Shown piece by piece: positions 7,337-14,606 of a stretch of DNA of 23,215 bases. Every line of letters starts with the position of its first letter. Positions within the stretch are counted from its first letter, which is position 1. The notes beneath the pieces are model-generated. The model did not search any database. It saw only the letters and a list, made by a program, of their open reading frames with translations, and was not told the origin of the DNA. Both the position numbers and the translations under genes were made by a program. This DNA is from a virus, in the IMG/VR virus record IMGVR_UViG_3300018405_000062, positions 1 to 23,215 of that record; one strand, 5' to 3'.

Positions 7337-8290
7337 TTAATTGCTGCCCACGAATACAACCCGGGATTCCCGGTCGTTGGCCGTATCCCAGTAAATGGCA
7401 AACTTGATAATGCCGTACCAGGAAACCGCCTTGATCCGGCCGAAATCCCCCTGGAAATTCGGGTCCGCCCGCAGTTCCGGGGTGTGTGCTTCCACCCGGG
7501 CCACGGCCTGATCGCCGAACACCACGCCCTCGCCGAGCACCGAGCCGGAGCCCACCGAGTTGGACAGTGCGTTTTCATTGGTGCACTCCACAGAGCGGAT
7601 GCCCTCCACCCGACCGATTTCCGAGTAGTAAATCACCTCGCCCTTGCGCAGGTATTTCCACCAATCCTCCAGGGCGCCGTCGTCCTTAAGACCGCGCAGG
7701 GCCTTGGTGGTGAAAATCCCCACGTAATCCCGACCGTTAAACGGCGGCACGTGCAGATCGTTTGCCATGTAATCGCGGATTACACCCATGTGGGCCTTGG
7801 TCAGGTTATAAAGGGCGCTGGTGGAAAAAGCCCCGTCCGTGTCCACGGTGCCACCGGTCAAACTGGTGGGCGTGAAAAGCACCTTGGCTTCCTTGAAAGC
7901 CGCGGCCGCGCCGTTGTCCATGCAGGCCTCCATCTGCTCGCGCAGTTGAGCCTGGGCGCCGTCCTTGGGGTTGAGCACGGAAAGTTCTTTCATGAGGTTG
8001 GAATACTGCACGCCCCGGCCCCATTCCTGCACCGTGATCTGCCGGGTTCCCATTTCCAGCTTGTCAATGGGGATCCGGTTGTCCTCGGTCAAAACCGGGG
8101 TGGACGGCACATCCAGCGGCTTCCAATAGGGCAGGGTCACGGACTCGCCCTGTTGTTTTCCGAATCCGTCCACCTTCTTGGTGAAGGGAACGAACACGAA
8201 ATTAAGCGCCGCGTGCCGCATAATCCCGACAGACAGTTTGTGATTCTTGTAAACACCGTCGGACGCATCAAAAGTCCATGTCGTCGTCAT
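7337..8290 (-). CDS. Major capsid protein, N4-gp56 family
   Basis: This 317-aa protein has the pattern of the N4-gp56 family of HK97-fold capsid proteins. Seen in order are an N-terminal ANLNFVFVPFTKK-like stretch (here AALNFVFVPFTKK), a KQQGESVTLPYWKPL segment typical of the E-loop region, the VQEWGRGVQYSNLMKEL helix, the NDLHVPPFNGRDYVGIFTTK segment, and a C-terminal VFGDQAVARVEAHTPELRA followed by FGRIKAVSWYGIIKFAIY. The length is normal for the family. It forms the icosahedral shell. ATG 8290 has AAGGAG at a 10-nt spacing. It lies 27 bp after the scaffold gene, the usual order for assembly. The family call is from recognised motifs. Confidence 0.9.
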   Translation of the reverse strand: MTTTWTFDASDGVYKNHKLSVGIMRHAALNFVFVPFTKKVDGFGKQQGESVTLPYWKPLDVPSTPVLTEDNRIPIDKLEMGTRQITVQEWGRGVQYSNLMKELSVLNPKDGAQAQLREQMEACMDNGAAAAFKEAKVLFTPTSLTGGTVDTDGAFSTSALYNLTKAHMGVIRDYMANDLHVPPFNGRDYVGIFTTKALRGLKDDGALEDWWKYLRKGEVIYYSEIGRVEGIRSVECTNENALSNSVGSGSVLGEGVVFGDQAVARVEAHTPELRADPNFQGDFGRIKAVSWYGIIKFAIYWDTANDRESRVVFVGSN

Positions 8291-8317
8291 TTTACCTTAT
8301 CTCCTTTTGGTCTGGCG

Positions 8318-9496
8318 TCAGAGAACCCGGCTTTGCACCGCGTTCTCGACGATATCTCCGAATGAGTGTTCCTGTGACGACGGTTGATCGTCTGATCCGC
8401 CACCCGCGCCAGGCCCTCCACGGTCCATAGGTTGACCTGCGTCCTGGAGAAGCTCGCGCTGCTTGCGCGCATAAAACTGGCGCGTCATGTCAATAGCATG
8501 ATCAATCTGCTGCTCCATGCTCAGCGGGTTGCCGTTTTCGTCCTGGTACGGCGCCTGGCTGCAATACCCCAGAAAGGCCGGATCGCTCCGGTCAAACCCC
8601 GGCGATTTCTCCTTGATACGGGCGTCCATCGTTTGATAGACCTCGTTCATGTTGATCTCGGCCGTGGGCTCGCCCCCTTCGCCGCCTTCCTGGCCGGCCG
8701 GAGGCGAGCCGGATGGGGAGCTATCCGGCTCGCCCGTTTCACCGCCGGCCTGAGAGGGATCTTCCGACGGATTCGCCTGGCCGGCCGGAGCCTCCGGTGC
8801 GGCCTGGCCGCCCGGAGATTCCGGGTCGCCAACCCCGAGCGCCTGGGACGCAGACGGCGCGTCTGGCTCGCCTTCTGCGGCCGGCTCAAAATCCTCGATC
8901 GCCTGGTGGGTATCGGCCCAGATGCGGGCCACCCTGTTATGGTATTGCGGATCATCCGGATCCAGTTCATCAACCGCCTTGGTCGCTTCCTCGTACTTCT
9001 GACCCACGAATTCCCCGCGCTGCCGCTTGGCCTCGGCGGCCCGGGCCTGCTTATCCCGTTCCGCCTGCTGCGCGCGGATCTTCTCATTTTCCTCGCGCAG
9101 TTTCTTGGCTTCCTGCTCGGCGCGCGTAGTGCGACCCAGCAGGTGCGCATAGGATTTTTCGGCCTCCTCGTGGGTCTTGTGCCGAAATTGCACCCCGTCC
9201 GGTTTTGGCGTCGGCTGCGCGCCTGGTTCGGGCGCGCCTGGTTCGGCGTTGGGGTCGGCTGCTGGCGCCGCCGGTTTCGGAGATTCCGGGTGGCCGGTAG
9301 TCCCGGTGGGATCCGGGGCGGCCGGGGTCTCCTGGCTGCCCTGCGGCGTTGCAGAGTGGTCCGCATCGTCTGCCTCCGGGAAGAAATCCCCCCGGAAAAT
9401 CTCGAACTGATCGGTACCTTGCATAATATCCCGATCGCTTTGCGGGTCTGCTGGCGCCTGTGCCGCAGGCTGCCCTGAATTTTGTTTGTCTCCCAT
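8318..9496 (-). CDS. Capsid scaffolding protein
   Basis: This 392-aa, very hydrophilic protein is encoded immediately before the major capsid gene, the standard scaffold position. Residues about 45-100 and 205-290 are low-complexity (Pro, Gly, Ala, Glu, Ser). Residues about 101-160 form a highly charged coiled coil beginning VQFRHKTHEEAEKSYAHL, a pattern typical of phage scaffolds. The C-terminal part (about 290-345) has an amphipathic helix set that could bind capsid subunits. ATG 9496 has GAGGG 9 nt upstream; an in-frame ATG 21 codons earlier lies in the intergenic region. The GC-rich repetitive coding sequence creates long open frames on other strands that I regard as artefacts. The role is well supported by position and composition. 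Confidence 0.82.
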   Translation of the reverse strand: MGDKQNSGQPAAQAPADPQSDRDIMQGTDQFEIFRGDFFPEADDADHSATPQGSQETPAAPDPTGTTGHPESPKPAAPAADPNAEPGAPEPGAQPTPKPDGVQFRHKTHEEAEKSYAHLLGRTTRAEQEAKKLREENEKIRAQQAERDKQARAAEAKRQRGEFVGQKYEEATKAVDELDPDDPQYHNRVARIWADTHQAIEDFEPAAEGEPDAPSASQALGVGDPESPGGQAAPEAPAGQANPSEDPSQAGGETGEPDSSPSGSPPAGQEGGEGGEPTAEINMNEVYQTMDARIKEKSPGFDRSDPAFLGYCSQAPYQDENGNPLSMEQQIDHAIDMTRQFYARKQRELLQDAGQPMDRGGPGAGGGSDDQPSSQEHSFGDIVENAVQSRVL

Positions 9497-9562
9497 TTTC
9501 TTGTCCCTCTCTTTTTGCCCGGGGTGTTCCGGAAAAACCGGGCCCGGGGTTGATATCATGGA

Positions 9563-9889
9563 TTAAAGGGTTAAAACGCCGCGCTGAACTAATGTATTAA
9601 CCGCCCTTTTGGCAAGGTCTGTCTGGTCCTTGAGGCCCCGCAGGATTTTCACGTAAGCCATGGCCTCGGGATCCTCGTTTAAAACTTTATTGATCCGGCC
9701 CTCCAGCAGACCGCAGACCATGTCGCGCAACTGCTGTGCCGCATCCGAATCGGCCACCGTGGAAAACGCAGCCTGTTTTTCCAGGCGCTCGCGTTCCTTT
9801 TGGTTTAAATCGCGCTGCCGCTGTTCTTCGACATACGCGGCCGGCTGGCCGGATGCCGGATCTATGTCGGGTCCGTGAGATAACACCAT
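9563..9889 (-). CDS. Small unknown protein between portal and scaffold, 108 aa
   Basis: This 108-aa, mostly helical protein contains a charged segment (EEQRQRDLNQKERERLEKQA) and a C-terminal helical stretch ending RAVNTLVQRGVLTL. No motif is recognised. The ATG at 9889 directly follows the portal stop (TAAATG), with GGGAGG 7 nt upstream inside the portal gene, so translation is probably coupled. Its position fits a head assembly cofactor such as a portal-scaffold linker or a small internal head protein. Confidence 0.62.
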   Translation of the reverse strand: MVLSHGPDIDPASGQPAAYVEEQRQRDLNQKERERLEKQAAFSTVADSDAAQQLRDMVCGLLEGRINKVLNEDPEAMAYVKILRGLKDQTDLAKRAVNTLVQRGVLTL

Positions 9890-11704
9890 TTATTGGCCTC
9901 CCTGCCCCGTCGCGCCCGAGTCCGGGCCGACCGCCGGCGCCTTGGTGGGCATGCCCTGGGGTTGGCTTGTCGCCACGGCCTGGGCCTGCTTCGGATCGAT
10001 AAACAAATTTTCGTCTTTTAAATTCGCCCGGGTCTCAAAGGAACGCAGTGCGCTGCCTCGGTTGATAAACGGCGCCCAGGTGGGAGATTCGGCCATAGGG
10101 AAAACCACCGTGGTCAGATATCGCAAGGTGTCCTGTTCCTGGAGCAGCTCCTGGAGCCCGGAAATGGAAAAATTACCCCGCAGGCGCGGAATCTGCCCGG
10201 CGCTCCGAATCGCCTCGGCAATTTCCGGCTTATCCACCATGCCCGCCAGATCCTCTACCTGGGCAAAAGTCTCAAGCACGTCCACCACCGCGTCGATCAC
10301 GCTGATCGCCCCGCCCTCCACGTTCGTACCCATCAACCCGAACACACCCATGGCCTGGTCCAGGTTTTGGGCGCTTTCGCGTGCTGTTACCTCCTGGCGG
10401 TATCCGGGAAGCCCCTGGACCGCATCCGTGACAAAACTTCCACGCTGAAAGCTCTGATCGTGGAATTGCAGATTGGCCAGAATCGAGTTGGTTGCATCAT
10501 GACGATCCACCGTGCGCACCACCTGGTGGCCCGACATGGTATCCCGGGTCAGGTACTGCTTGCCCGGCCAGTCTTCGACATCCTCCGGATCGATCAGGGC
10601 GTGCACGTTGACTTCCGTGGGCGGGTTGACCATGTATTTAAGCCCGTCTTCGTGCAGGCACATCAGATTGCACATGGCCTCCCACAGCCGGATGTTTCCC
10701 TCCAGAAGCCCGCGGCCGCCGTAGGAAAGCACGTCAGGCAGGGCGAAAAACGAAATCCCGGGCCAGCGCAGCCGATTGTACGGCGCACGTTTTGGGGTTT
10801 GAATCAAGCGCCCGCCGGATACGGTCAGCCGGGCATTATCCAAAAGCACCTCGCCCGACGGGGAAAGCACCATCCCCCAGAATTCCGAAGTCAGGACCAT
10901 CTTGCGGAAACGGGATCGATTCCAGATCTGGTCTTTTCTCCGGGCAATAGCCTCCCGGGTCATAAACGGATCTTCCGGGTTCTCGCCGGAAACATTTTTC
11001 ACCCGGCCCACATCGTAATACTTGCCGGCCTGCTCGCCACGGCGCAGCACATGAAAGTCCAACCACTCCTGGTGAATCCAGTAAAGCCCGCCCTGGGGGT
11101 TTCGCGGCGGGGCGTCCGGATCCCGGTGAATCTTCCACGGCTCCACCAGGTCAAAAGTCAACCCGGTCCGGGAAGTGTATTTCGGGATGAGCTCCATGGA
11201 CTGGCCAGTGGCCAGGCACATCACCGTGGCGTCAATAAACCGGAGCACAAAATCGGCATGCCGTTTATCAAGCTGGCGGTTTAACACGCTGTTCCAGAAT
11301 TCTTCCGCGAGCTCGTCACTCTCGTTTTCAATGCTTAAAAAATCCGGGGAAAACGCTTTTTTCACCGCAGCCACCCCGTACATGACAGAGGCAAACGGCT
11401 TGGGAATGGTGACCCTGGATTGCCATTCCTCCTTAAACCGGTAAGACAGGGGCTCTTTTTCGTTAAAGGTGCGCCAGCAATCAGACTGCACCTCCCGGAT
11501 CTCCTTGTTCGCAGTAAAAGACGAATTCAGGCAGTCCTGCACGTAATCCACGAAATGCCGCTCTTGCTCCACGCTGTAAGCCGCGGCCGCCTCCTCGCGC
11601 TCGGCAAGCTCCTGGGGATCTGCCTGCTGCCGGCGCTCGATTTCCGCCTGGCGATCGAGCAGATCCTCAAACGCGGGATTGTATGGTCCGCTACCAACCG
11701 GCAT
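9890..11704 (-). CDS. Portal (head-tail connector) protein
   Basis: This 604-aa protein forms the dodecameric ring through which DNA is packaged. Its size, its place between terminase and scaffold/capsid genes, and its mixed helical pattern fit a portal. Recognisable pieces are EEWQSRVTIPKPFASVMYGV (residues about 85-105), LVEPWKIHRDPDAPPRNPQG, RWPGISFFALPDVLSYGGRG and a long helical stretch with QEVTARESAQNLDQAMGVFG, which resembles the stem/wing helices of podovirus-type portals. The N-terminal 45 residues are charged and helical. ATG 11704 has AAAGGG at a 6-nt spacing. The gene ends in a stop abutting the next ATG. Confidence comes from position and overall pattern. Confidence 0.87.
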   Translation of the reverse strand: MPVGSGPYNPAFEDLLDRQAEIERRQQADPQELAEREEAAAAYSVEQERHFVDYVQDCLNSSFTANKEIREVQSDCWRTFNEKEPLSYRFKEEWQSRVTIPKPFASVMYGVAAVKKAFSPDFLSIENESDELAEEFWNSVLNRQLDKRHADFVLRFIDATVMCLATGQSMELIPKYTSRTGLTFDLVEPWKIHRDPDAPPRNPQGGLYWIHQEWLDFHVLRRGEQAGKYYDVGRVKNVSGENPEDPFMTREAIARRKDQIWNRSRFRKMVLTSEFWGMVLSPSGEVLLDNARLTVSGGRLIQTPKRAPYNRLRWPGISFFALPDVLSYGGRGLLEGNIRLWEAMCNLMCLHEDGLKYMVNPPTEVNVHALIDPEDVEDWPGKQYLTRDTMSGHQVVRTVDRHDATNSILANLQFHDQSFQRGSFVTDAVQGLPGYRQEVTARESAQNLDQAMGVFGLMGTNVEGGAISVIDAVVDVLETFAQVEDLAGMVDKPEIAEAIRSAGQIPRLRGNFSISGLQELLQEQDTLRYLTTVVFPMAESPTWAPFINRGSALRSFETRANLKDENLFIDPKQAQAVATSQPQGMPTKAPAVGPDSGATGQGGQ

Positions 11705-11715
11705 AAAAAACCCTT

Positions 11716-12060
11716 TCAGCCTTTTTTCTGAGAATAAATCCGCGCATCCAACACCTTTAACTGCTCGGACAACTGGTGATTCAAGCTAGTAAAATGCCCC
11801 ACCGTGGCATCCAGCGAGCTTACCGATTCGCGCAGAGCCGACACCTGATCCCGGAACTGCTGGAAGTTTTCCTCGCCCTCAGCCAGGCGCTCTTGAGTAG
11901 CCTGCTGGCAAGCCACCTGTGTGGCTTCGACCCTGGCCACAACCTTACCCACCTCTTTAATATCGTCCTCATTGGAAGAAAGCCGCCTGGAAATCCGACG
12001 CAAAACCTCGCCGAATAAAGCCACGCCTAATGCAATCAACGCCCTGGCCCACAAGTCCAT
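11716..12060 (-). CDS. Small membrane-anchored coiled-coil protein (holin/spanin-like candidate)
   Basis: This 114-aa protein has one hydrophobic helix near the N-terminus (residues about 3-20, WARALIALGVALFGEVL) followed by positive residues. A long hydrophilic helix with heptad-like spacing then runs to the end (residues about 30-108). One membrane anchor with a coiled coil is a layout seen in inner-membrane spanins and in some holin-associated proteins, so a lysis role is possible. No endolysin is visible nearby to support it. The start ATG 12060 has a G-rich ribosome site (GGGGGG) 3 nt upstream, similar to the site of the SF2-like gene. It is 11 bp before the portal start. A virion or packaging accessory is the alternative. 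Confidence 0.5.
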   Translation of the reverse strand: MDLWARALIALGVALFGEVLRRISRRLSSNEDDIKEVGKVVARVEATQVACQQATQERLAEGEENFQQFRDQVSALRESVSSLDATVGHFTSLNHQLSEQLKVLDARIYSQKKG

Positions 12061-12081
12061 CTTCCCCCCGGGAATCTTGTA

Positions 12082-12333
12082 TTAAATATCGGCGCCTGGC
12101 GCGTTGGGAAAGATCCGGTCAAAATTTTTACGGTACTGGGGCGAAGTTTTGCCGTTTTTCCAATCCGAGGACCGGGAGGGGCAACCCGAATGACAGGCCG
12201 ACGGATCCGGCTCGCCGTTCCACCCATCTGGATGATGTGTCTCGGCGCCGCAATCCGTGCACTTGAAAATATGTGCATCTGTTTCATACGGCCCCCCTTT
12301 TCCCATTTCCCAAAACCTGTCATAAAAACCCAT
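12082..12333 (-). CDS. Small Cys/His phage protein, 83 aa
   Basis: This 83-aa protein carries CTDC (Cys25/Cys28), His33/His34 and CHSGC (Cys47-His48-Cys51), enough ligands for one zinc site. The core 'HPDGWNGEPDPSACHSGCP', followed by RSSDW and SPQYRKNFDRIF, is a pattern I associate with small conserved proteins near phage terminases. No function is known to me. Its ATG lies 6 bp after the terminase stop, with AGGGG spanning that gap, so it is coupled to the terminase. A nuclease accessory, or a packaging-related HNH-like remnant, can be imagined, but the His/Asn catalytic pattern is not complete. Confidence 0.66.
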   Translation of the reverse strand: MGFYDRFWEMGKGGPYETDAHIFKCTDCGAETHHPDGWNGEPDPSACHSGCPSRSSDWKNGKTSPQYRKNFDRIFPNAPGADI

Positions 12334-12339
12334 ATCCCC

Positions 12340-13794
12340 TCACAAATTTGCCGCGCGTTGCTGGCCCCGGCCAGAGGAGTAACTCATAGCCCTGGCCATG
12401 CGCGCGCGTTGAGACATTTTTTTCCGCCTATCCAACCCTTTGACGTTTTCATAGGGAAACAGCACCGCAAGCATATAAAGCAGTGCATCGCCAGGGTGGC
12501 TGAACTGGTTTTTCACCGGCATGGTGCCGATGACATTGCCGTTATTGTCCACCTTCCAATGCCACCCCCCGTTTAGCGCACGGTGCAGCACGTATGCGCT
12601 GCGTGATAATTCCACCAGCGGCAGGCCGTTTGTGGCGAGCTTGGAAAATGCGGTGACCGCCGGATTCACCCGGTTTTCCCATCGCGTCGGGCCGGGCTCA
12701 AACCGGGTATGCAGAAGATCCTCAATCACGCGGGCGGCGGATTGCAGCGTGGAGCTCTGATCCGGGGTGCGCGCGGACGGATCTCCGATATCGCGCCAAT
12801 CCTGGATCATGTCTTTATATTTAGGGCTTGCCAGAAGCGGCTTGACGTGCATCTCGATTAGCTCGCGCGGCCCGATATTGGTATCTGTGCACACGTCATG
12901 GATGATCAGGCGGCCCGGCGGGATGAGCTGGCCGATCACACAGGCCGGAGAATGATATGAGTCCCACCCGCGAATTCCCACCGCGCCCGGGATCACCGGC
13001 AGATCCTCGGTTTCCCGGAAATGTGTGGACGGCCGGTAGGTTTTGACCACGGGCACGCCTTGGCACACCGCTGCGGCCCGGCCTTCGACATACCTGGTAT
13101 ACTTTCCGGGATCGTTTTGAAACGCCGCAATATTGGCCGCCCTGGCTAGTTTGTTGAGCTTCTGGTTTTCCCCGCGCGGGATTTTAAACACCGAAAGATG
13201 AATTTCTGCCCCGGAATCCGGGTCTCGGGCCAGCACTCTGGGCCCGTGCGAGACTTCTTCTGTCCAGTGATCCTCATCCGCCGGATTCTGGGTGACCTGA
13301 ACGCGCAGAGTTGTGCCTGCCTGGCGCGCGGCCCGGGCAATCGACATATCAAACACCCCGCGCGGTAGCCCGGCATTGGCCTTTTCAATAATCGGGGCGG
13401 GTTCTTCCAACCAGATAATTGCATACTGCGGCCCCTGCAGCTTAGACATGGAGGCCGGATCGTCAATGCCGAATAAATCCATTTCCACCTTTGGCTGGGA
13501 ATGGATAACCATTTTCTTGTAATCGTCGTGAAATGTAACCAGGTTGCCCAGCATCTGCTTGATATCCGGGGCGGTGGAGATCTTGATGTTCTGGTGGGTG
13601 TCACGAATCAGCGCACCGCGGATATCCCTGCCGCATCGCTGGGCATGGGCAATCAGGCCGCCTACACCGGCATAAGTTTTTCCTTCGCCCATAGGCCCCA
13701 TAAGCATAACCACATGTGCCTCGGAAAAAACAAAATCCTCCTGGGTCGGGGAAAATTCAAAAACAAAATCATTATTCTGTATGGCCTGGCCCAT
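12340..13794 (-). CDS. terL: Terminase large subunit (ATPase-nuclease)
   Basis: This 484-aa protein is the DNA-packaging motor. The N-terminal ATPase shows Walker A GPMGEGKT (residues 33-40), Walker B IIWLEE (126-131) and the coupling motif TQNP (168-171). The C-terminal RNase H-like nuclease shows its acidic residues in GWDSY (Asp278), DIGDPSA (Asp338) and FSHPGDALLY (Asp436). All key residues are present, so it should be active. It acts with the small subunit encoded just upstream (stop and start abut, TAAATG) and the portal downstream. ATG 13794 has GGGAGG at an 8-nt spacing. The length is normal for the family. Confidence 0.95.
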   Translation of the reverse strand: MGQAIQNNDFVFEFSPTQEDFVFSEAHVVMLMGPMGEGKTYAGVGGLIAHAQRCGRDIRGALIRDTHQNIKISTAPDIKQMLGNLVTFHDDYKKMVIHSQPKVEMDLFGIDDPASMSKLQGPQYAIIWLEEPAPIIEKANAGLPRGVFDMSIARAARQAGTTLRVQVTQNPADEDHWTEEVSHGPRVLARDPDSGAEIHLSVFKIPRGENQKLNKLARAANIAAFQNDPGKYTRYVEGRAAAVCQGVPVVKTYRPSTHFRETEDLPVIPGAVGIRGWDSYHSPACVIGQLIPPGRLIIHDVCTDTNIGPRELIEMHVKPLLASPKYKDMIQDWRDIGDPSARTPDQSSTLQSAARVIEDLLHTRFEPGPTRWENRVNPAVTAFSKLATNGLPLVELSRSAYVLHRALNGGWHWKVDNNGNVIGTMPVKNQFSHPGDALLYMLAVLFPYENVKGLDRRKKMSQRARMARAMSYSSGRGQQRAANL

Positions 13795-14454
13795 TTACTC
13801 TTCCTCCCGAACCAGGCGCAGCCGGCGCTTTCCGTCAACCGGCGGCCTTTTGCCGGCATTGTCCGGATCATCTTCGCCCGCGGCCTGGCGGGTTAAAAAC
13901 ACGATCCGTCCCTTTTGATCGTCATCGAGTAGACCGGCCTTGGACAACTTGGTCTCAATGATTTTATGTGCCATCCGCATAGCAGCCAGGCGCTGTTCCT
14001 GCCGGCGATCGTCTTCCTGGATATAAAAACAGGTTTGTTTGATCATCCATCGGATCACCCCTCTTTGTTTTTCCGGGTCCGTGGCTTCATCCATTTGCTG
14101 CCGCCACTTGGGAAACTCCCCGGAGATCCGCTCGGCAGCCGCGGCCACTCGTTCGGTGTGACTGGCCCCGGCTTCTCTCGACCAACCCAGGACCATTTTT
14201 TCCATTTCTTCAAGCGCATCCAGGTCGTCTGGCACCACGCGGTTGACATGGTCCTGGATTTTATGAAATGCCTCATCCTGGGCCGCGCTCCGGATCCTTG
14301 CCATATACCGGCCCACAGTAGCCTCGGACAAATCCGCACCATAATCAGACTGCAGCCGCTCAGTCATCTCGGCCCTGGTGGTTATCCCTTCTGCCATGAG
14401 GCTCTGGACTGTATCGGAGAGTCCGAGTTGCTCGATTTTGCAGGTTTTCGGCAT
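13795..14454 (-). CDS. terS: Terminase small subunit-like DNA-binding protein
   Basis: This 219-aa protein sits directly before the large subunit. Residues about 5-55 form a helix-turn-helix (KIEQLGLSDTVQSLMAEGIT, then TRAEMTERL and LSEATVGRYMARI) resembling the DUF3486/Mu gp27-type small terminase N-terminus. The rest is helical and charged (residues about 75-180), fitting oligomerisation, and the last 35 residues are a basic tail. It would recognise the packaging site and stimulate the large subunit. ATG 14454 has AAAGGA at a 10-nt spacing; that site can be paired in a small hairpin (see 14465-14486). Confidence 0.8.
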   Translation of the reverse strand: MPKTCKIEQLGLSDTVQSLMAEGITTRAEMTERLQSDYGADLSEATVGRYMARIRSAAQDEAFHKIQDHVNRVVPDDLDALEEMEKMVLGWSREAGASHTERVAAAAERISGEFPKWRQQMDEATDPEKQRGVIRWMIKQTCFYIQEDDRRQEQRLAAMRMAHKIIETKLSKAGLLDDDQKGRIVFLTRQAAGEDDPDNAGKRPPVDGKRRLRLVREEE

Positions 14455-14464
14455 GTGACAAGAA

Positions 14465-14486
14465 TCCTTTGCGCTGGTCTAAAGGA
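14465..14486 (-). promoter_or_regulatory. Hairpin that could hide the terS ribosome site
   Basis: On the transcribed (minus) strand, TCCTTT pairs perfectly with AAAGGA across a 10-nt loop. AAAGGA is the Shine-Dalgarno of the terminase small subunit, so folding would occlude it. The stem is only 6 bp, so its strength is modest. Confidence 0.4.
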
Positions 14487-14530
14487 GGACACCGTGAATC
14501 ATTGCCACAACAATAACATGGGTTTTTGTT

Positions 14531-14564
14531 AAGGCCGGGCGCAGCCGTCTGTATTGGCGGCCTT
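14531..14564. terminator. Weak hairpin between SF2-like gene and terminase genes
   Basis: AAGGCCG (14531-14537) and CGGCCTT (14558-14564) pair with a 20-nt loop that can itself fold partly. Leftward there is no U-run. Rightward the stem is followed loosely by CTTTTT. It is a possible weak terminator or processing site separating the SF2-like gene from the packaging genes. Confidence 0.3.
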
Positions 14565-14606
14565 TGGCAAACTTTTTAATAAATGGGCAGAAAAATGCGG
14601 CGGATT

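Noticed and set aside
7304-9478. Long plus-strand open frames opposite the capsid and scaffold genes (up to about 350 codons)
   Set aside because: They are antisense to well-supported genes, have no ribosome sites, show Arg/Pro/Gly-rich nonsense composition and arise from the GC-rich codon bias.
9518-9549. GC-rich hairpin between the 108-aa gene and the scaffold gene
   Set aside because: Only a 4-bp CCGG stem around AAAAA is certain; the flanking CCCGGGG words are direct, self-palindromic repeats rather than one clear stem.
10367-11284. 305-codon plus-strand frame opposite the portal gene
   Set aside because: Shadow of the portal coding strand, without ribosome site or recognisable motif.
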